A stretch of DNA of 64,000 nucleotides, taken from the NCBI GenBank assembly GCA_031410595.1, contig JANNZM010000125.1, forward strand, positions 1-64,000, written 5' to 3'. The notes beneath the pieces are model-generated. The model did no database searches, was not told the origin of the DNA, and saw only the letters and a list, made by a program, of their open reading frames with translations. The position numbers and the translations under genes were made by a program. Shown in pieces: positions 50,492 through 58,476 of this stretch. How positions within the stretch are numbered: the first letter of the stretch is position 1; the number at the start of each line of letters is the position of its first letter. The DNA comes from JANMCE01 sp031410595. Its GTDB lineage: Bacteria; Actinomycetota; Acidimicrobiia; Acidimicrobiales; Ilumatobacteraceae.

Positions 50492-52327
50492 CTACTTCTT
50501 CGACGATGGCGGGCAGAGCGCCTCGGGCGGGCTCGGCGGCACCTTGAGGGCTCGCAGCGCTTCGGCCCCTACTTGGGCAAACAGGGGCGCCGCGCCCGAT
50601 CGGCCGTAGCGGAACTCGCCCTGGGGTTCATCGAGTGAAACAAGAATCGTGACCCGCGGGCTCTCCGCCGGAGCGAAGCCAGCAAACGAGGACACGAAGT
50701 GATATTGCCCGAGTTTGTCCTTGTAGCCGTCGGCCTGACCCTTCACGTTCTGCGCCTTGAAAGCCGTACCCGTTTTGCCTGCGACGGCATATCCGTTTAT
50801 GTCGGCCGCATGCTTTTCGGACGCAGTACCGAAGCACACAACGCCCTGCAGCACCTGGTTCATCTGCGCTGCCGTTGTTGGCTTGAGGACCTGACGAGTT
50901 TCCGATGGAGGCGACAGATGTTCCACGCCGGCCAGGTCCATGGTGGACTTCACCAGGCGAGGTGCCACGTACGTGCCGTTGTTCGCAATGATGTTCATCG
51001 CTCCGACCAACTGAATACCGGTCACACCGATGCCCTGCCCGAACGTCATCGTCGCCCGTCGGGATTTGCTGATGTTCTCGAATTTGGGGAACAGGCCGGG
51101 CGTCTCATTCGGAAACCCCAGGCCGCTCACCGAACCGAACCCGAACTTGTGGAAGTAGTCGTTGATCTTGGCGGCACCGACGGCTTGGGCCAACTTGACC
51201 GTACCGATGTTGGACGAATGGGCGATGATGTTCGGCAAGTTCATTTGCCGAGCTTCGTGGTTCTCGGCGTCGGTGATGACGCGGTCGTCTACCTTGAAGC
51301 CGGTGGACGGTGAGCCGTCAACCTGCGAGACGACCGAGCGAGGGATGTCCCAGGTCTGCTCAAGGTCGCTGGCGCCCTCTTCAAGCGCGGCGGACGCGGT
51401 GATGATCTTGGCCACCGAGCCCGGCTCATACGCGTCAACCAAGGAATGATTCGCCGTCGAGACAACCGCCTGCTTCGTGCCGGGATCGACGCGCACGTTC
51501 GACATGACCAGCACGTCGCCGGTCTGGGAATCGATGGCGATGACGAAGCCACCCTTAGCTCCCGTCTCGATCACCCGAGCCTCAAGTAGGCGGTCAGTGG
51601 CGTACTGCAGGCGGCTGTCCAACGTGAGGAAGATGTCATTGCCCGGGAGCGGCGGCGTGGTGAAGTCCTTCCCGTTCGGAATCGAATGACCCTTCAGGTC
51701 GAACTCACGCTCGATGGAACCCGCTTTGCCGGTCAACGTGTCGTTGTATTGGGCCTCGAGCCCACTGGTTCCCTTGCCATCGACATCGGTGGAGCCAAGC
51801 ACGCTCACAGCCAGGTCACCGGCTGGCGTGTATCGACGCGACTCCGCCACGAAGTTCACACCGGGGAGATGAAGCTGTCGCACTTGTTCGGCTAGGTCAT
51901 CATCCACCTGACGACGCACGTACACGAAACCTTCGGTGTTCGAATTGAGTTTGGTGGCCAACTGCTGGGCTTCTTTGGCGTCCATGCCGAGCGCTTGCAC
52001 CAGCTGAGCCAACACCGTTTCCTTCGCCTCCCCCTTGATCAAACGCGGGTCGGCCCAGATAGTGGTAGCCGGCACGGTCATGGCCATCTCAACACCGCTG
52101 CGGTCAAAGATGGTGCCACGGCCGGCGGGCAGCTTGGTGGTGTGCAATCGCTTGCTCTCGCCATCGTTCACGAACGCTGCGGCCTGTGTGGTTTGTACCA
52201 GTCCGACGCGTACGACGATGGCAAGGAACATCAGCGCGAACACCACGTAGACGCTCACAAGGCGACGCCGGGTGCGAGCTGGTCGGGGTGCTCGTGCAAG
52301 TCGCACTGCCGCCGCAGTCGATGTCAT
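50492..52327 (-). CDS. ftsI: Septal transpeptidase FtsI (PBP3-like class B PBP)
   Basis: A class B penicillin-binding protein, 611 residues, that cross-links septal peptidoglycan with FtsW. One N-terminal membrane helix (SVYVVFALMFLAIVVRVGL, about 25-43) is followed by the dimerisation/pedestal domain (GRGTIFDRSGVEMAMTV) and the transpeptidase domain with EPGSVAK (nucleophile Ser about residue 304), HSSN and AGKTGTA (about 518). No PASTA domain is present. Its start overlaps the FtsL-like stop by 4 nt. Confidence 0.95.
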   Translation of the reverse strand: MTSTAAAVRLARAPRPARTRRRLVSVYVVFALMFLAIVVRVGLVQTTQAAAFVNDGESKRLHTTKLPAGRGTIFDRSGVEMAMTVPATTIWADPRLIKGEAKETVLAQLVQALGMDAKEAQQLATKLNSNTEGFVYVRRQVDDDLAEQVRQLHLPGVNFVAESRRYTPAGDLAVSVLGSTDVDGKGTSGLEAQYNDTLTGKAGSIEREFDLKGHSIPNGKDFTTPPLPGNDIFLTLDSRLQYATDRLLEARVIETGAKGGFVIAIDSQTGDVLVMSNVRVDPGTKQAVVSTANHSLVDAYEPGSVAKIITASAALEEGASDLEQTWDIPRSVVSQVDGSPSTGFKVDDRVITDAENHEARQMNLPNIIAHSSNIGTVKLAQAVGAAKINDYFHKFGFGSVSGLGFPNETPGLFPKFENISKSRRATMTFGQGIGVTGIQLVGAMNIIANNGTYVAPRLVKSTMDLAGVEHLSPPSETRQVLKPTTAAQMNQVLQGVVCFGTASEKHAADINGYAVAGKTGTAFKAQNVKGQADGYKDKLGQYHFVSSFAGFAPAESPRVTILVSLDEPQGEFRYGRSGAAPLFAQVGAEALRALKVPPSPPEALCPPSSKK

Positions 52328-52833
52328 TTTGTTTCTCCGGTGATCTGCTTATACGCGGCCCAGTCGGGGCGGGTGGAACTGGCCGAGGGCACCTGCACTT
52401 GTGGCCCGCCAGAGGCAGCAATCAGCACCTCGGTCACGATCTCCGGCGACGACGGGATGTACGACAGCGGGTTGGTGGCTGCCGCCGGGTGCATGTTCAG
52501 CTTCCTCGCCCTGGCCAGGATGATGTTGGGCGCCTGTAGCTCGGCTACCTGAAGTCGGGAGTGATCGAATTTCAGCTGCTCAGCCCGCAAATCGCGAGCG
52601 ACTTGATCAACCATGATCTGGTTCTGCGCAAGCTGGGCCTGAAACGCCGTTAGGCCAATCAAGAATCCGAATGCAAGCGTGCAGCCGACCAGGCCGACCG
52701 CACTGGCGCGCCGACGCCTGGCACGAAGCGTCGGGACGACGCGCAGCTTCGGCTTCGGTGGATCAACGGAGCGCGACGGGGCCGAGTGCTTGGGTGCACG
52801 GGCCGCAGCCACTTCTTGGCGGCGGACGTTCAT
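52324..52833 (-). CDS. ftsL: FtsL-like septum formation protein
   Basis: A 169-residue bitopic protein between rsmH and ftsI, the place of ftsL. A basic Pro/Arg-rich cytoplasmic part (1-45) leads to one membrane helix (ASAVGLVGCTLAFGFLIGL, about 44-62), a short leucine-zipper-like coiled coil (QLAQNQIMVDQVARDLRAEQ...) and ILARARKLNMHPA, the usual FtsL/DivIC end motif. The remaining 60 residues are Ser/Pro-rich and outside. FtsL sequences diverge strongly, so assignment uses topology and position. Confidence 0.82.
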   Translation of the reverse strand: MNVRRQEVAAARAPKHSAPSRSVDPPKPKLRVVPTLRARRRRASAVGLVGCTLAFGFLIGLTAFQAQLAQNQIMVDQVARDLRAEQLKFDHSRLQVAELQAPNIILARARKLNMHPAAATNPLSYIPSSPEIVTEVLIAASGGPQVQVPSASSTRPDWAAYKQITGETK

Positions 52834-52836
52834 CGC

Positions 52837-53811
52837 CTACTGCCCGGCAGTGATCGGGTACGGGAGTCGCTCGACCATGCGAAGAATGGCCGACTCACTG
52901 CGCGGATTCCGTTCCATTTCAGCTGCCGATGGCTTGCGCTTCTCCGGTCTCACAAGACGGACCGTTTGCACTGCATCGCACACACAGGGCAGATCGGCCG
53001 GGCAGGTGCAGCCCCCCGTTGCCGCGTAGCGGAAACGGTCTTTGACAATGCGATCTTCACCGGAGTGATACGACAGCACGGCCACACGACCGGCTGGACG
53101 GGTGACTTCAATAGCCGCGTCAATTGCCGTTGGCAGGATGGCCAACTCGTCGTTGACCTCGATGCGAATGGCTTGGAAGGTTCGCTTGGCCGGGTGACCG
53201 CCACGGCGCCGAGCGGCAGCCGGAATGGCGTCACGCACAACCGAGGCCAGCTGCACGGTGGATTCAATGGGCCGGTTGGCCACGATGGCGCGGGCGATAC
53301 GGCCGGCGAAACGCTCGTCACCGTTCACCCGCAGGACTTCGGCCAGCTCGTCTTCGCTGTAGCCGTTCACGACATCGGTGGCGCTCCACGAACGAGTGGG
53401 ATCCATCCGCATGTCGACCGGACCGTCGTTGCGATACGAGAAGCCTCGTTCCGCCAGATCCAGTTGAGGAGAAGAAACGCCGAGATCAAAGAAGACGGCG
53501 GAGACATCCGAGATTTGGAGATCGGTCATGATGGATGCGAGGGAATCGAACCGGCCGTGCACTCCCTGGAACCGTTCGCCGAAGCGAGCGAGTCGAGCCG
53601 ATGCCACCGACAGCGCCATGGGATCCTGATCGATACCGACGTAGCGGCATTCGGGCAGGGCCTCTAAGAGTCGGGCAGCGTGCCCGGCTCCTCCGAGGGT
53701 GCAGTCAACGATCGTTCCCGCCGGAACCGATGACAGGCCTTCGATGATCTCGTCGATCATCACCGGGTCATGCCGGAACTTCTCATCGTTGCTCATGGTG
53801 TTGTTGTCCAT
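52837..53811 (-). CDS. rsmH: 16S rRNA m4C1402 methyltransferase RsmH (MraW)
   Basis: RsmH methylates N4 of C1402 in 16S rRNA. The protein begins HDPVMIDEIIEGL after a short lead, with the SAM loop VDCTLGGAGHAARLLEA, VFFDLGVSSPQLD, RGFSYRNDGPVDMRMD and VLSYHSGEDRIVK. The ATG at 53811 (324 residues) is used; the ATG five codons later is equally possible, and neither has a strong ribosome site. A third in-frame ATG at 53961 would add a leader that is occupied by an inverted repeat, so it is rejected. The mraZ stop is 197 nt upstream. Confidence 0.93.
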   Translation of the reverse strand: MDNNTMSNDEKFRHDPVMIDEIIEGLSSVPAGTIVDCTLGGAGHAARLLEALPECRYVGIDQDPMALSVASARLARFGERFQGVHGRFDSLASIMTDLQISDVSAVFFDLGVSSPQLDLAERGFSYRNDGPVDMRMDPTRSWSATDVVNGYSEDELAEVLRVNGDERFAGRIARAIVANRPIESTVQLASVVRDAIPAAARRRGGHPAKRTFQAIRIEVNDELAILPTAIDAAIEVTRPAGRVAVLSYHSGEDRIVKDRFRYAATGGCTCPADLPCVCDAVQTVRLVRPEKRKPSAAEMERNPRSESAILRMVERLPYPITAGQ

Positions 53812-53830
53812 CACTCGATTTGATGCGCTT

Positions 53831-53938
53831 ACCTGCAGTCCCCCGGGCAGCGGTTGCTGCCGGGATTTCTCCCCGACTAGCGAGACGGGAGCGGGCGGAG
53901 TTTGGGCTGTCCATCTTGCCGACCGGGAGACTGCAGGT
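53831..53938 (-). promoter_or_regulatory. Long hairpin in the mraZ-rsmH leader, possible attenuator
   Basis: On the minus-strand RNA, a 16-nt arm (53938-53923, starting ACCUGCAGUC) pairs fully with the arm at 53846-53831 (ending GACUGCAGGU), with one G-U pair, and spans 108 nt. Just inside the second arm a perfect 6-bp GGCAGC/GCUGCC hairpin (overlapping 53845-53865) can form, and the bases next to it are shared between structures. It lies between mraZ and rsmH immediately before the likely rsmH start, so it may regulate entry into the rest of the cluster. No T tract is present, arguing against a simple terminator. Confidence 0.45.
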
Positions 53939-54008
53939 GAGCGCATCACCAGGAAATTCATTGCTGTGTGGTTACCTCGGCGCTCCTTTCGAGTGGGTTG
54001 GCGGGGCG

Positions 54009-54434
54009 CTAGGCGCCCTTGAGTTCTGCGGCACCGCGGGCTCGCACCCGCGAATAGTCCTCGGTGTTCCAAATCTCGACACGGTCGTACGAACCGGCCA
54101 CAACGACCTTGGCGCCGGCCGCCAAGTTGGCGAACTCTCGGAGGGACGAATCGACATTGATCCGACCTTGGGCATCGACCGGCACCTCGAAGGTGTTGTG
54201 GGCCAGGGTTCGCCATGCATCTCGGCTGATCTCTCCACGTTTCATCTTCTCGGTCGCCTCCTTTGCGGTCTCTTCGAATTCGTCTCGGGTGAACACGTCA
54301 ATGCACCCGTCATTGCCAAACGCCAGAAAGCAGCTCGGTTCGAACTTCGGGCGGTAGGTGGACGGCAAGGCAACACGACCCTTTGGGTCGAGCTGGCGCT
54401 CGTGCCGACCGGTAAACACCGTGGTTCTCTCCAT
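54009..54434 (-). CDS. mraZ: Transcriptional regulator MraZ
   Basis: MraZ, first gene of the division cluster, is a DNA-binding regulator built of two SpoVT-AbrB half-domains and forms ring oligomers. The 141-residue protein has the first half FTGRHERQLDPKGRVALPST and the second NTFEVPVDAQGRINVDSSLR, each with the DxxGR-type motif. The ATG at 54434 is chosen because the frame upstream loses any MraZ character. Its own promoter carries phased MraZ boxes (54474-54519), pointing to autoregulation. The rsmH gene follows after a structured 197-nt leader. Confidence 0.93.
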   Translation of the reverse strand: MERTTVFTGRHERQLDPKGRVALPSTYRPKFEPSCFLAFGNDGCIDVFTRDEFEETAKEATEKMKRGEISRDAWRTLAHNTFEVPVDAQGRINVDSSLREFANLAAGAKVVVAGSYDRVEIWNTEDYSRVRARGAAELKGA

Positions 54435-54473
54435 TCCGCTGTCTGGGTGCTGCTGCCGGGAACGTCGCTGTTC

Positions 54474-54519
54474 CCCACTGCCCCCCACTATGCACCCCAA
54501 ACCCCCCCAAGTCAACCCA
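54474..54519 (-). promoter_or_regulatory. Pmra promoter overlaid by MraZ boxes
   Basis: Read on the minus strand, TTGACT (54515-54510), a 17-bp spacer and CATAGT (54492-54487) make a good -35/-10 pair about 46 nt upstream of the mraZ ATG. TGGG occurs five times, starting at 54519, 54509, 54499, 54487 and 54477, that is at spacings of 10, 10, 12 and 10 bp. MraZ is known to bind TGGG-type direct repeats with this helical phasing at its own promoter. The overlap with the core promoter implies repression by MraZ. Confidence 0.75.
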
Positions 54520-54539
54520 CTTCGCGCCACAACGCGCCC

Positions 54540-54605
54540 TTCATTGCCTCGCTGGGGGTCGCTACCGCTCCCTGGCGCTCGGTCTCGCTTCCTCGGACAA
54601 TGCCG
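54540..54605. repeat. Dispersed repeat, copy C (degenerate half)
   Basis: A single, unpaired copy of the repeat family: TCATTGCCTCG, then GGTCGCTACCGCTCC, then CTCGGTCTCGCTTCCTCGG and ACAATG (core at 54578-54601), in the same order and spacing as the left arm of copy B. Relative to that copy the core has one deletion and two substitutions. It lies directly upstream of the mraZ promoter. Confidence 0.65.
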
Positions 54606-54758
54606 CCAGCGCGCGGAAATGCGGGACTTTTCGCGCTTCCCGCGCGTGGCTTCGGTCGTTTTGCGACTCTGAGTGCCGTCACCGAAAGTTCTCTCAAGAT
54701 TGCTTCTGCTTAGCGCTGCCCCGGTTACCGGTGGGGCGTTGTGGGGCGCTCCTATCGC

Positions 54759-54805
54759 TCTGCCAGTGCCTGGTGTCGATACACGACGTCGTGTACTGCA
54801 AGAAC
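54759..54805 (+). repeat. 47-bp direct repeat, left copy, with 16-bp palindrome
   Basis: Matches 56024-56070 at 40 of 47 positions. It contains the perfect palindrome TACACGACGTCGTGTA (54780-54795), 33 nt upstream of the pseudogene ATG. In the right copy only the central CGACGTCG remains symmetrical. Both copies precede plus-strand genes, so an operator or promoter segment is plausible; as they also flank a single gene they could mark a duplicated or inserted unit. Confidence 0.7.
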
Positions 54806-54828
54806 CGCCGCCCACGTAGCATCGGTCG

Positions 54829-55985
54829 ATGCGACGGGTGCTTTGGGCGATGGTGCTTTTGGTGGGATGTACTGGCTCGTCGAAGGCCGTGTCGCCTGCG
54901 CCAAGCACCTCGGTCGTGTCAGCGACCACGGCCGGTGCGTCGCCAACCACGAGCGGGGCGCCAGCAAGCACATCGCTGGCAAGCTCCACTACCGTCGCGG
55001 CGGTGACGCGGGATCCAGGGCCGTGTGCGCTGGGCACCCCTTCCATCGGAACCGAAGTGACCTTTTTCGTGCGGGCGAGCTGGTGGGAATCAGCGAGATC
55101 GGCGGTCGGTTCGCGGAACGCTGCCTCGTGAAGCTCGCAGCGGGAGATACCGGACCGGTGCGCTGGGGGCCGCAGGGTGATCGGGTGCTGCTCGGCAACC
55201 GGACCTTCGTCGTCAACGAAACGCGCACCGACACCGGCTTCGGCGGAACAGACATCGTCACGTGGTCGGCTCCGAAAGGAACGGCGCTCCTGCGGTTGGA
55301 CCCGGCGGCAAAGAAGGTCGCCAAGCGTAACAATCTCGACAACGCGGCGATTACGTCCCTCGATGTCGCCGAGGCCAACGATGCGCTCTATCACCCAGCC
55401 GGCAAAGCCGTCGTGTTCGTTGGTCGGCTGACCAAGGAGTCGCCCTACGGGATCTGGTTGATATAGAACGAAGGCGAGCGACCACAGATCATCACGGTCG
55501 GAGAAGACGCCAAACGGATCCGCCTCCTTGGTTGGTCCGCAGGTGGATCGCTCCTGGATTTCTGGGCCGAGCATTTCGACGGCGCTACCCACATACATCA
55601 CCTCCGGCTGCCCGGTCTCGTCATTGAGGACTACGGAGATGGCACATCGACCAACCTCGCCGACGTGCAACGGAACCATCCGAGAGCACTTGTGACCGGC
55701 ACCTGCGAGGATCGTTCGCTCTCGGTACGGCTGAACGGTTTCTTCGGCCGGGATTCCTGGCCGCTCAAGCAGCGTGATGTTCGCGTCCTCGGCGTCGACG
55801 ACGAGCATCAGATCATCACCGTGGCTACCCGAGAAACAACGTGTGACGGGCCCGAAGACATCTGGCGCTGGGATTCGGTCTCCCCCAAGCTGGTGGCCCG
55901 CGGGGTTACGGATGTGTCAGTCAGGGAAGTAGAGCCGAGGCCTTTCGAACTTCCCGACGACATCACCGGGAGAGCGCCCGGTTGA
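54829..55985 (+). pseudogene. Secreted lipoprotein with propeller-like repeats, disrupted
   Basis: The start MRRVLWAMVLLVGCTGS has a lipobox (LVGC) and is followed by a Ser/Thr/Ala-rich linker. At the T5 run 55063-55067 the reading shifts: the protein continues in another frame (RAGELVGISEIGGRFAERC, WGPQGDRVLLGNRTFVVNE, ...), which needs one extra T to join. This second frame meets TAG at 55464 after SPYGIWLI and continues beyond it in the same frame (NEGERPQIITVGED ... ITGRAPG) to 55985. Two lesions in one gene make a pseudogene likely, though the homopolymer lesion could be a sequencing error. The repeats look like TolB-type propeller blades. Family not recognised. Confidence 0.68.
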
Positions 55986-56023
55986 TGACGTTCTCGCGTC
56001 GGCGGTCGCCGACACATTTCCGT

Positions 56024-56070
56024 TCCGCCAGTCCCTGGTATCGATATGCGACGTCGTGCACTGCAGGAAC
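56024..56070 (+). repeat. 47-bp direct repeat, right copy
   Basis: Partner of 54759-54805 (40/47). It ends 53 nt before the haloalkane dehalogenase start and begins 38 nt after the pseudogene's final stop, so the pair brackets the pseudogene exactly. Confidence 0.7.
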
Positions 56071-56123
56071 TCTCAGGATGCCTGGCTGGTACGGTCCGAA
56101 TCGGCCAGCCCAGGAGGATTGCA

Positions 56124-57020
56124 ATGGACGTCGTTCGAACCCCGGAAGATCGCTTTAACACCTTGCCGGATTTCGGCTTCGTGCCCCGCTACGCCGAGGT
56201 GACGCACGATGACATGGCGCTCCGAATGGCGTACCTCGACGAAGGCGGCGGCCCGGTCGTGGTGCTCCTGCACGGGGAACCGTCGTGGTCGTTCCTGTAC
56301 CGAAGGATGATCCCGCCGCTGGTGGCGGCTGGCTTTCGCGTCGTGGCGCCAGACCTCATCGGGTTCGGCCGGTCCGACAAACCGGTGGACGATGTCGACT
56401 ACACCTATGCCCGCCACGTGGGATGGCTGCGGAGCCTGTTGTTCGACGCTCTCAACCTGCGAGACATCACCCTGTTCTGCCAGGACTGGGGTGGCCTCAT
56501 TGGGTTAAGACTCGTCGGCGAACACCCCGAATGCTTCTCACGCATCTGCGCGGCCAACACCGGGCTCCCTGACGGTACCCGCAAGATGGGCGAGGCGTGG
56601 TGGAAGTTCCACAACTTCGTGCAGGCCACCCCCGATCTACCCATCGGCACGATGATGTCGTTCGCCGTCACGCAGCCAATGACGCCCGAAGTGATCGCTG
56701 CGTACGACGCCCCTTTTCCTGATGTCACGTTCAAAGCTGGCGCTCGCACGCTGCCGATGCTGATCCCGCAGTCCCTCGATGACCCAGCCACGCCAGCCAA
56801 TCAGGCGGCATGGACGGTCTTGGAACAGTGGACGAAACCGTTTCTCTGCCTGTTCAGCGACAACGACCCCATAACTGCAGGCAGCGACAAGGCATTGCTG
56901 AGCCGCATTCCCGGAACCGCCAAGCAGCCCCACGCCACCGTTCCCGGCGGCCACTTCCTCCAAGAAGACTCCGGCCCCGAACTCGCCGCCCGCCTCATCA
57001 CCTGGATGGCCGACGCGTAG
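56124..57020 (+). CDS. Haloalkane dehalogenase-like alpha/beta hydrolase
   Basis: A 298-residue alpha/beta hydrolase resembling HLD-I haloalkane dehalogenases, which cut C-halogen bonds by an aspartate nucleophile. Seen: VVVLLHGEPSWSFLYRRMIP, DLIGFGRSDKPVD with the DYTYARHV segment, the nucleophile Asp in LFCQDWGGLIGLR (the following Trp is a halide-binding residue), FSDNDPITAG and the catalytic His in VPGGHFLQED. The ATG at 56124 follows a perfect AGGAGG six nt upstream; 26 earlier codons cover the repeat and are rejected. Epoxide hydrolase is a less likely alternative. Confidence 0.87.
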   Translation: MDVVRTPEDRFNTLPDFGFVPRYAEVTHDDMALRMAYLDEGGGPVVVLLHGEPSWSFLYRRMIPPLVAAGFRVVAPDLIGFGRSDKPVDDVDYTYARHVGWLRSLLFDALNLRDITLFCQDWGGLIGLRLVGEHPECFSRICAANTGLPDGTRKMGEAWWKFHNFVQATPDLPIGTMMSFAVTQPMTPEVIAAYDAPFPDVTFKAGARTLPMLIPQSLDDPATPANQAAWTVLEQWTKPFLCLFSDNDPITAGSDKALLSRIPGTAKQPHATVPGGHFLQEDSGPELAARLITWMADA

Positions 57021-57100
57021 GCGCTGCCTGAAGTCGGGGCGTTCCGACCGTCACCTCACGCCAACCGGACGAGGGCCCGGAGGAATGGCAGACTTCGTGG

Positions 57101-57289
57101 ATGTCGAAGGCACGATCATTTCTCGCCAGCATCGTTGGGTACCTGTTGGCTGCGGTGGTGGCGTATCTCGCCTTTCGCATGTTCCTCGGCACGGTGTACT
57201 GGCTGATCCGAACGGTGATCGTGATCGTTGCCGTCGGCGGCCTCGCCGCCCTCTATCTCAAGCTCAAGGCTCCATCCAGCAAGCCCTGA
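57101..57289 (+). CDS. Small membrane protein
   Basis: A 62-residue protein with two hydrophobic segments (ASIVGYLLAAVVAYLAFRMF and LIRTVIVIVAVGGLAALYL) and short basic ends (KARS, KLKAPSSKP). It is 80 nt after the dehalogenase gene and 17 nt before the M20 gene, all on the plus strand. I do not recognise it; no function can be given. Confidence 0.55.
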   Translation: MSKARSFLASIVGYLLAAVVAYLAFRMFLGTVYWLIRTVIVIVAVGGLAALYLKLKAPSSKP

Positions 57290-57305
57290 CCGGTAGCGTT
57301 CCGCG

Positions 57306-58476
57306 ATGACGTTGGTCGAGCAGATGAAGACGTGGCGGCACGATTTTCATCGTGCTCCCGAGTTGGCTTTTGAGGTGCACAAACACGGCCGAGCGGGTAG
57401 CCGGTTTGCTTCGCTCGTTCGGGGTGGATGAGGTTCGTACGGGCATTGGCCGAACGGGTGTTGTCGGTGTGGTGCGGTCAGGATCCTCCACGAAAGCGAT
57501 CGGGTTACGGGCCGACCTGGACGCGCTCCCCATTCAGGAACTGGGAGACGTGCCCTATCGCTCCACTATCGACGGTGTGTTCCACGGCTGCGGCCACGAC
57601 GGCCACACCGCGATCCTGCTCGGCGTGGCGAAGGAGCTCTGCGACCACCGGTCGTTTGACGGCACCATCTACCTCGTCTTCCAGCCAAATGAGGAAAACG
57701 GACTCGGCGCGACCGCGATGTTGGACGATGGGTTGCTCGGTCGTTTCCCCATGTCGGCCATCTACGGATTGCACAACAAACCGGGTATTCCTGCCGGTCA
57801 CTTCGCAACCCGGGTCGGACCGATGATGAGCTCCGAAGACTTGTTCGAGATCGTCATCACCGGTAGAGGCGGCCATGCGTCGATGCCCGAAAGGCTTATC
57901 GACCCAGTCGTGATCGCCGCCGAGGTTATCCAGTCGCTCCAGTCAATCGTGTCCCGGACGGTGTCGGCCAACGATGTCGCTGTCCTGTCGATCACGGAGA
58001 TGGCAACCGACGGCGCCCGCAACATCGTGCCGTCGACCGTCACGCTTCGCGGCGACTGCCGGACGTTCTCCACTGAGGTGCAAGCCGTCATCGAACGACG
58101 CATGCACGAGATCGTCTCGGGCATCTGCTCCGCCCACGGAGCTACGGGAACGGTCCGGTACTGGAACGAATTTGTACCGCTCATCAACACCGAGCGCGAG
58201 GTCAACCTGGCGGTCGCTGCGGCCGCACGTGTTGCCGGGTCGGCGAATGTAGAAGCGAACTGTAGGTTGGTGACGGCGTCGGAAGACTTCGCTCGCTACC
58301 TGCAGTTTGTGCCCGGCTGTTTCATGGACATCGGAAACGGAACCGAAGGGCATTGCGGATCATCACTCCATAACCCGCGCTACGACTTCAACGACGACAT
58401 CCTCTCCCCCGGTGCAGCGTTCTTCCTTGAGGTCGTCAGCGGAGAACTGGGTGAGCTCTCGTCCGCCGGACGTTGA
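57306..58476 (+). pseudogene. M20-family amidohydrolase with a 1-nt frameshift near the start
   Basis: The ATG at 57306 encodes the typical M20 start WRHDFHRAPELAFEVHK, but the frame then ends at a TGA near 57428. From about 57385 the adjacent frame carries the rest: TAERVAGLLRSFGVDEVR, LRADLDALPIQE, FHGCGHDGHTAILLG, VFQPNEENGLGATAML, GGHASMPERLIDPV and VTASEDFARYL. One extra base within 57381-57384 explains the split. Metal and catalytic residues are intact, so the lesion is either recent, a sequencing error, or bypassed by a downstream GTG (57352) that would lose the first 15 residues. The family hydrolyses N-acyl amino acids (hippurate/IAA-amino-acid hydrolase type). Confidence 0.72.

Larger units (their letters stand above)
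54435..54828. other. Long intergenic region between mraZ and the lipoprotein pseudogene
   Basis: 394 nt between divergent genes. From the mraZ side it holds the mraZ leader, the Pmra promoter with MraZ boxes, repeat copy C (54540-54605), about 150 nt of GC-rich sequence in which I see no gene, and then the left copy of the 47-bp direct repeat (54759-54805) with its 16-bp palindrome just upstream of the pseudogene start. Confidence 0.6.

Noticed and set aside
54435..55808. The mraZ frame continuing upstream to 55808 on the minus strand (599 codons in total)
   Set aside because: MraZ similarity begins at 54434; upstream lies the promoter with MraZ boxes and the antisense of the lipoprotein pseudogene.
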